From Cololabis saira (Eukaryota; Chordata; Actinopteri; Beloniformes; Belonidae): 64,000 nucleotides of DNA. The stretch is taken from contig NC_084601.1 in assembly GCF_033807715.1 (NCBI RefSeq), positions 21,790,629 to 21,854,628 of the forward strand, read 5' to 3'. Each line of letters opens with the position of its first letter. The stretch's first letter is position 1. The notes under the pieces are model-generated. The model was not told the DNA's origin. It did not search any database and saw only the letters and a program-made list of their open reading frames with translations. Shown here piece after piece: positions 56,903-64,000 of this stretch. Made by a program: the position numbers and the translations under genes.

Positions 56903-58568
56903 TCACTCTTTCTTTTCAGATGGAGCGGGGGTTGAGCTGCTCTCCTCTGTTGGTTTCGTGGCCTCGGGGGCCGGAGCAGCTGGTTCTTTGGCCTCCTCCT
57001 TGGGCGCCTCCTCCTGAGCCGGTGCCTCCTCGGCCTTTGGAGCCTCGGAGGCGGCGGGAGTAGTAGCGGCAGGAGTAGTGGCTGCAGGAGTAGTAGCGGC
57101 AGGAGCCTCCTCCTTCGCCTCCTCCTTCTTCTCCTCAGCAGGAGCGGCGGCGGCGGCCGCTCCGTTCTCAGATGGCTTCTCCTCAGAGGGGGCAGCCGCG
57201 GCTGCCACCTCCTCTTTCACAGCCTCGCTTTTCTTGCTCTTCTTCAGATTAAGTTTGATGTTGAAGGACTTCTTCAGGGAGAACTTCTTCTTCTTCTTCT
57301 TGGGGGTTTCCTTTGCGGCTGCCTCGCCCTCCGGTTTGGCAGCCTCTCCATCTGCAGCAGGTGCCGGCTCAATGCCGTCACCCCCAGCCCCGGCCTCAGA
57401 CTCCTTGGCCGCCTCGGCCGAGCCGTTGGTAGCAGCAGCATCCCCATCAGGCTTTGTGGAGACGTCGCCATTGGTTTTGACGTGTCCATTCTCCTGGAGA
57501 TCGAAAGAGGAAAATGTGATAAATAAGTCAACAGCACAGATAACACTTTTTTGAACGAAAAAAGATCTGTATGTATAATGTATAACATGTATAAGACCAG
57601 TTGTTGTGCATTTCTCCCTCTCTCTCTCATCCTTTTGCTCATTAATTAACCACCGTGAAGCCTGGCTCAGAGGCGACGCCTTGCAGTACCCTGCACTGGC
57701 GTTAGGCGGCGACAGCGCATCGCAGACGGCTTAAGGAACCAGACAGACGTCGGTTCAACAAAGACGAGGCTGGAGCCTCGATGGAGGGATGAGACCCCGC
57801 AACCGAGATCCAGTTTATACAACCCTTTTCCTTAAAAATAAATAAATAAACCTCTCCTTTATTAAAAAAAACCCAACAAAAACGTTTTCATATTTAAATC
57901 ATCCTGTAATCAGGTTAATTGATTTTATAAAGCAGCTAATTTGCAGTCATATTCATGTAATAAGTTATACAGCGTACTGTAAACTAAACGCAATCTTTAT
58001 CACTTTATTTTTTCCATTACGTTTAATAAGAATTAAAAAAATGTTTAAAGCCAGACGAAATAAAAGGCTCATATTTATATATAAATAAATAAAAACAAAG
58101 GGGGGAGTAGTAGACTGCCTACGTGCACCCAAGCTCCCCCTCCCCCTTTAAGCTGCTGTTTGTTTGTGAGGGGGGTTGGGGGGGTACAGTTACCAATATC
58201 ACACATTTAACTTTAAACTTGGACAACTTAAGTTAAGTTACAAGAGATGAATAAAACTAGGCGCAGTTTTTTTTTTTTTAGTTGTGGGACATTTGTATGA
58301 ATGAGCCTCCAGCAAGAGACAGACAAGAAGAGATGAACCCCACCTGCCAGAAATGTTGCCACATTGAGATTTAATTCATTCAACTAAAATACACCTGAGA
58401 TGGTTTTTTTGTGTGAGAAGTTCCCCCCCCCCTACGAGTCTCCCTCATTGAAAGCAGTAAAGTGTGTCCAGTCATGAGGGCATCTACCTGTCCGTTGGTC
58501 TTGACAGCTGCAGCATCAGCAGCGGGCGCCTCCGCGGCCACCTCTCCCTTGGATGACTGGGAACCCAT
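56903..58568 (-). CDS. marcksl1: MARCKS-like protein 1, complete
   Basis: Myristoylated membrane-actin protein whose basic effector domain binds acidic lipids, calmodulin and actin and is released by PKC. Two exons in transcript order: 58488-58568 (27 codons, donor GTAGAT) and 56903-57493 (acceptor ctccag, stop 56903-56905), 223 aa in all. The N-terminus MGSQSSKGE fits N-myristoylation at Gly2. Exon 2 opens [12 protein letters not shown], the conserved MH2-region start at the usual splice position. The effector domain is [20 protein letters not shown] followed by KSKKSE, at about residues 97-121. The C-terminal half is low-complexity A/E/P with a PAATT triplicate. The MARCKSL1 assignment rests on synteny with hdac1 and the small size; paralogue a or b cannot be told. 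The tail of the effector domain departs from the canonical form. Confidence 0.92.
57494..58487. other. marcksl1: marcksl1 intron
   Basis: Single intron of 994 bp, AT-rich with A-runs and a C-run. No transposon ends seen. Confidence 0.75.
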
Positions 58569-58925
58569 TGTCTTGAGTGAGTTTGGGTGGGGGTCTTCTA
58601 AAGCAAATGAAAAAGAAAAACTAAAAAAGAGTGGTTTAAATTAATCCAACCCCAGGGCGAGTCACGTATCCAATGTTAAAGCGATGAAAAGTGTGAGGGC
58701 TTTTCTTTGAAACAGCAGCAGCTCCTTCCCCTCCGTTAATCCAGCAGTAGTACCGACACCCCGGGAGAGACAGACCCTCTAAATACAACGCTCCGCGAAC
58801 GCAACGGTTCAACACGCAACAGGAGCGAGGCCCCGCCCCTGGGCGTGGCCTGGTGATGCTCTCAGCCAATGGGAGACCGCCCTGGGGGCGTGTCTGACCG
58901 AGTCGACCAATCACCTGTGGCTCAT
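58569..58925 (-). promoter_or_regulatory. marcksl1: marcksl1 5' UTR and promoter
   Basis: GC-rich. CCAAT boxes at 58866-58870 and 58907-58911, and GC boxes (CCCCGCCCCTGGGCGTGGCC region, 58831-58850). Transcription is leftward, with the start probably near 58740-58780. Confidence 0.65.
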
Positions 58926-58929
58926 TAAG

Positions 58930-60680
58930 TATCCCCGCCCCCAGTGTTGGACCCCCAGCATTGAAATCAATTCAGGGCCACTAAATTCTATTAGATATAC
59001 CTAGATACCTAGAATTGTATTTATTTATTTTTCATTTAATGCAAGTATATTCTATTTACTTGTATTCTGTTTCTACTTCACAATTAATTTCAGCAGGATT
59101 TACAAAAATGGTGACACCTGCCACAAAGAGGAGAATGGGTGTGAGCAGACCCAGATGTTTGAAGGAATGTGTAATGCCAATTTAGAAGTTTTAAAACATA
59201 AAATGTTTTAAAATAATCACTAATACAGTTTTTTAAGACACTAGAATGATGGATATTAAGAAGTACTGTCACGGAAGACAAATAAATCTCAAGCCAGTTG
59301 GACAAACTTCTCTTTAGCCCTGTCAGGATATTTGTTTCCCTTCTGTTCCACTATGCTAATGGTCTTTCATGGCATTGTGTAATGTGTGCTATGGAAATAG
59401 TTTCACTTTTGACTATTACTCAAGCAAGGATTAAGGTTTCTGCATGTCTCTTTTGGTTTCAGTATGAATGAAGGTGCTGACGGATCCACATTTTAAATAA
59501 CAATCTGATTCAGCACTTAGTCAGTCCTTCAGTAAAATCCAACAGAGCCCAGATTTCTGGAAACCACATCTCCCTGAAGGTTCTATGATTTAGGGTCAAG
59601 TTGTATTATGACAAACGCCAGGTATACTCTACCAATGCATGCAATTTGCAAAAACACAGAACACTTCTTAGAGTGAAACACAAGATCAATCCAGGTTTTT
59701 TTAGTTTATGCTCCAATTTTTAGAAATGAAGTAACATGGTCATGGTCTTTCTGGCAGAAGCGCAAAATGTGTGACGGATGACATGATACCGGGGATAAAT
59801 TGTGATTAAATGTGAGGGTGAAAGGTTCATTTGGAAAACATGGAAAATCGCGGATTTTCTCTGCAAGCATGGCCAGTCTGTCCCTGTCTCCAACAGCAGG
59901 ACCAGCTGAGAAGTTAAATGGACTTACTTTTGTCACACAACACAATAAAGAATGAGAGTCCAATCCATTGTGTGGTGTAGTGCTCTCACCGTGGATGTGG
60001 GAGCACGTCTCCCGTTGGTCTGGAGAGCAGCCTCTGTGTTGGGACTAATTGCTTGCCACGCCGTCTCCCCATGTCTCCATCACTGGACCTGTTGTTCATG
60101 TTTACCAGTCAACAACATACCGGGCAAAATATGGCAATGTGATGATCATGCACATTCCGTGTGATCATTTTCCTCCAATCACATCTCTCAATTTTCAATG
60201 CTAAAACTCTTAGTTATAGGAGGAAAACACTTCAGTGTTCATGCACCCAAACTGATCTTTAATGCAACCAATCAGCTTAATTGACTTTGTAAGACTTGGG
60301 AACGGCGAAATGCGTGTCAGCCGCTTGTGGTGACGCTGAGCTCCCCACTCTTCCAGGTTGCATGTAAAGCTGCAACACATTTTTGTGATGCATCTTGATT
60401 AGCGCAGAACAGAATTTCAACTTTTGCACACTAAGCTTCTTGTACAACTATAAAAATGCATTAGTAATGTGGTTAAGGCAGTTATCTGAGTCAGTACACT
60501 CAGACATCTAACCAATGTGGTAAATGCAGAAGTGATGTAAAGTTGCAAAACCCACATTCATGTGACTATAGTAAAGTTTTCTGCTATCAGCTGATGCATT
60601 TCACGGTAAAATATAGAAGCTGTTCTCTGTCTTCTTTACATGTGCAGGCTAGTGGATGTGGCTACACATTATATTTGCCG
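58930..60680. other. Intergenic DNA upstream of marcksl1
   Basis: No coding exon, repeat terminus or CpG promoter recognised. Confidence 0.5.
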
Positions 60681-60689
60681 CAGTATGAA

Positions 60690-60860
60690 TACAGATAAGA
60701 TAAGATAAGAGATAAGATAAGATTATCCTTTATTTCTCCCTCAATGGAGAAATTCACTTTGTGCAGCAGCAGTACACTTGTAAGGAAGGGTAAAAAAAAA
60801 AGTAAAAAATATATAATTACGAAATATAAACAGTATATACATTGGAATGAAAAATAAAAG
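60690..60860 (-). repeat. LINE-like 3' tail with GATAA repeat
   Basis: 'agataagataagataagattatcctttatttctccc' type sequence with 'ggagaaattcactttgtgca'. The related 'agataagataatcctttaat' occurs at 30628-30660 inside the eif3i-intron element. The family is not named. Confidence 0.5.
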
Positions 60861-63800
60861 TAGTGCAGTACGGGAAAGTACACAAACTACCAAAGGTGAT
60901 GTTAGCATTTGTTTCCCACACATATGTTGTGTCTACATTAAAAGAGTGATTTAATCTTGTTTTTGCTGAGCTATGGAGATTGATACCACAGTCATGTTTG
61001 TTGGTTTCATATAAATTAATTCAGCTTACCAGCTAAACTCGATTGGGAGTGGGTTACAGCGACATTCATCCCTTGATGTACAGACAGATAGAAAGACTCC
61101 AGATATTTAGCTCATTCTTCCAGGTTTCATGTTTCTAAACCCTTCGAGGTGGAAAACACATGCTCGTGCCATTAAGATGACCTCGTTGTTTCGCAGTCAT
61201 AGCTGTTTCACAATTAATCAAACGAAGCAATGAAAAGCAGCTCCAGTTTTTGCTTTCAAATTAGACCCCAGCGCCCCAGAATCAGAATAAAAGATGTAAC
61301 ACAACAACATTGCCATCTTACAATGGCGTCTCCTGCCAAACAGGCCTCGGCTTCACCTGACGTTTTCTCTTTCCACAAAACTGGGAGACGTGTATGAGTC
61401 CTGTAAACCGCAAAAGTATTTCTACCAAGGTGTCCAAATAAGTCTGGCTGTGACGTATTCCTGTACACTTGCACTCTCACAGTCAAAGCGAAGCCTCATC
61501 TTTGGAGGAAAACTGAATCAGTTTGAAAAATATGACTTGCAGCTGGTGGAAATCTTGCGTTACAGGAATGGAAATGCGTGTTAAGAGGATTTTGTTAATG
61601 GAAGCAGTAATGGGGGGGGTTTGTGATCATTTTAGAGAGCATCTGTGCGACTCAATCAATGCTTTCACTCTGTTAATTTGACGTTTTCCCTCGCTTCATA
61701 GCAGTCACATGTAGAAGACAGCCTTTTCTCTCTCGCACATCACGCTGTATCTATCGAGCTGGGCATGTTAATGTCATAATAATGTGTCTTCTGTGCGCTC
61801 AGGAATGCCTGGCACGCAGGCCCTCCCGTCTCCTCAAGCCATCTTCTCCTGTGAATGGGCTTCTTCACAAGGCTTGAGGTAGCTCAGGCCTGGGGGGTAT
61901 GGAGCACTGGGACAGACGCCATCACAGTTAAGTTTTGCAGTTGCATCAAGTGCTCCTTTCTTCTCCCCCCCATGAAACTCCAGCCTCTGTGTGATGCTAA
62001 TGATGACGGTATTGAGGGCAGGGATGAGGCGCAGGCTCATCGTCTCCTCACATCCCTATCACCACACTTGACAGTTTTCCGTATGTAATGTGCAACTGTG
62101 TGTCTGCACACGTGTGTCTGTCTGTGTGTTATGTGTGTATAAGGGAAGCATTGTGATGGGACCAGCCAGCGTCAGGGGGTGTATGGCACACAGATGCACG
62201 TCTTTACACTTAAGCACACATCATTCCTACTCACTCAGACACACACACTTACACAAAGAATAAGGGCGTCAGCTGTGAGTTCATATTGATGTCCTGAGAG
62301 TTGGAATCCAGGGGCCGGATTGGGAGGATTGATTAGGATGATAAAACCCTGTGGAGATTAGCAGAGATTGTCACAGGCAGAGGGGGTTTGATTATTAAGT
62401 AGATTTTGTTGGCAAAGCAATGATGTTAATGATAGTGATAGATATGATATGTGGATAGTGATAAGAGGTCTTCAAAGAACCACTAACACCCTAACCGGTT
62501 CACTTGCATTTACATGACTCATGACTTCAGGGACGAGCAGGTTGGGACAAAGAAAAAGTAAAAAAAAACATGTCACAACAAAGAGGAGGAACTGAAGAAA
62601 CTGGAAAGGGGGAATACAAATATAGTATCTTTTTTAATGCTTACGTCTGGTGATTTGCACTGAAATGCTGCAGTTCCAAAGAATTGCCAATTCACTGCCC
62701 CTTTGCTGTCACACTGGTTAAGGTGAAGGTGGCACAATCAAGAGCCAGCCTGTGGAGTCTGACAGAAAGATGGCATTTCACATCAAATGGACGATACAAC
62801 TACTGAAGTCGAGAGGTTATTGATTGAAGAACCAACTTATTTAAAGACAGACTTACTCTTAGTCTTTCTGCCCTATTCTTTGTGTCTTTGTGTGACTGAG
62901 TGGTAATTGAGGAGGAATCAGGGCTTCTGAACCCATTATGTGTCTGACTGCAGTTCTATGTCAGTTCCTTTCATAACTTCCAATCTGCAACGATCCCCTT
63001 CATTAACTGATCTCACTTGCTGATTTTCAGATTGCTGATTTGACCTATAAAAGCCAGATAGTATAATTAATAATCAGACATTGGCTGTCTGTTGTGCATC
63101 TCATGGCATTCAGGACAAATGTTAAGATGTTATTTCAGTCAAACAGCTGAGATGGGCTTATAGGGGAAATTCGAACAAGCAGATGGGAAATTAGAAATGG
63201 ATCTGACAAGCGCTGGATTTTACTATACAACTGCTGCATTCAGATATCACCAGGGGCGATCATCTGGGAAATCACCGTAGTCGTTCTTGCCTGTATTTGG
63301 AGGAAGGTACTTTCCAGTAAGGTCGCAGCCTAGAGGTAGATAAGAGGACAGAGGAACTGAAAGTATGATGTCATGCTCTCAAAATCACCCAACAACAAGG
63401 AGACAACAGTTCATTCAGTCGACATCCATGTTTTTCCACAACACAAAATTATTTGGTCACGTTCAAACGGGGGAAGTCCTCAAGATTAACTGAAAACATT
63501 TGCAGGGTGAATTAACTTGTGAAAACATACTTAAATACTTAAAGTCTTGATGAATTCATAAATTAGTTTCCTTAAGGGGTTAAATAAGTATCTTGAATTG
63601 AATTGAACTGAATAACTGTGAGTAACACAATAGGTTTCCATTCCATTATGGCTAGTTTTTGAGGGGCCGGATCATTGGCGATGGCGAGATCCTTAACCTC
63701 AGAGCTGTGGAGGTCATAAATCAGCATATTTACAGAACCGAAACTGACTACTAAAATGACAGGCCGCTGCTGTGCAAGAAACAAAACTCAAGGAATGAAG

Positions 63801-64000
63801 AAACTGATGATCTCAGAAATGTAAGCAGGAGTGGCTGAGGGAAACCGCTCGTCATATTTGTGCCACAGGACTTGGGGGATGTCGCCATGCAAATCCTCTT
63901 GTTATTCAGCTTGGATCCAACACCGGCTCCATCTCCTGCTTCAGCCAACTCATGTGATGTTGGTGAAGCCAGCGAGGCCCGTCATGTTACGACGTACCAC
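60861..64000. other. Intergenic DNA, no gene recognised
   Basis: Contains a TG-rich tract (62095-62140) and a short GAATT-type LINE-tail-like stretch (63590-63612). Open frames in 63570-63950 have no recognisable domain. Unlike the rest of the window it is poor in clear transposon ends, so it could hold marcksl1 regulatory DNA, but that is inference only. Confidence 0.4.

Noticed and set aside
57078..57554. Plus-strand frame opposite marcksl1
   Set aside because: Shadow of the Ala/Glu-rich coding exon on the other strand.
63570..63950. Overlapping minus-strand frames near the right edge as part of a neighbouring gene
   Set aside because: There is no recognisable domain and no consistent splice signals.

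Overview
This is nuclear DNA of a ray-finned (percomorph-like teleost) fish. It has spliced genes with GT/AG introns and vertebrate orthologues, and it is densely sprinkled with fish-type transposons (hAT, Tc1 and Tigger elements, L2 and L1 LINEs, tRNA-derived SINEs). The gene order kpna6 - txlna - eif3i - hdac1 - marcksl1 matches the human 1p35 neighbourhood as I recall it. Several genes that sit between these in human are absent here.

Layout. 1-7.8 kb: last two coding exons of kpna6 (importin alpha-7, + strand) and a probable 4.3-kb 3' UTR. 7.8-12.2 kb: intergenic, with an L1 tail and a cluster of oppositely oriented SINEs. 12.2-23.8 kb: complete txlna (+), one non-coding and ten coding exons, 699 codons, with a 17-copy decapeptide repeat in the first coding exon. 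23.8-29.5 kb: intergenic, with two facing CTCF-like motifs and a triple-nested transposon (L2 inside hAT inside L1). 29.5-37.75 kb: complete eif3i (+), 11 coding exons, 325 aa. 38.4-50.3 kb: complete hdac1 (-), 12 coding exons, 482 aa, tail-to-tail with eif3i. 50.3-56.0 kb: repeat-rich intergenic DNA. 56.0-58.8 kb: complete marcksl1 (-), two exons, 223 aa. 58.9-64 kb: no gene recognised.

Every full gene model was checked by adding exon lengths and splice phases. txlna (2100 nt), eif3i (978 nt), hdac1 (1449 nt) and marcksl1 (672 nt) all close in frame. The genes are housekeeping or broadly expressed: nuclear import, vesicle trafficking, translation initiation, chromatin deacetylation and membrane-actin signalling. 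They form no operon and no obvious shared pathway. The txlna and eif3i promoters share an identical 14-bp E-box core next to an ETS site.

I found no convincing new biological system. The most unusual items are the txlna repeat expansion, a TIR element flanked by a 30-bp near-perfect direct repeat, the nested transposon stack whose target reading frame is restored on paper when the insertions are removed, the paired CTCF-like sites, the divergent marcksl1 effector domain, and the apparent inversion of hdac1 relative to human.
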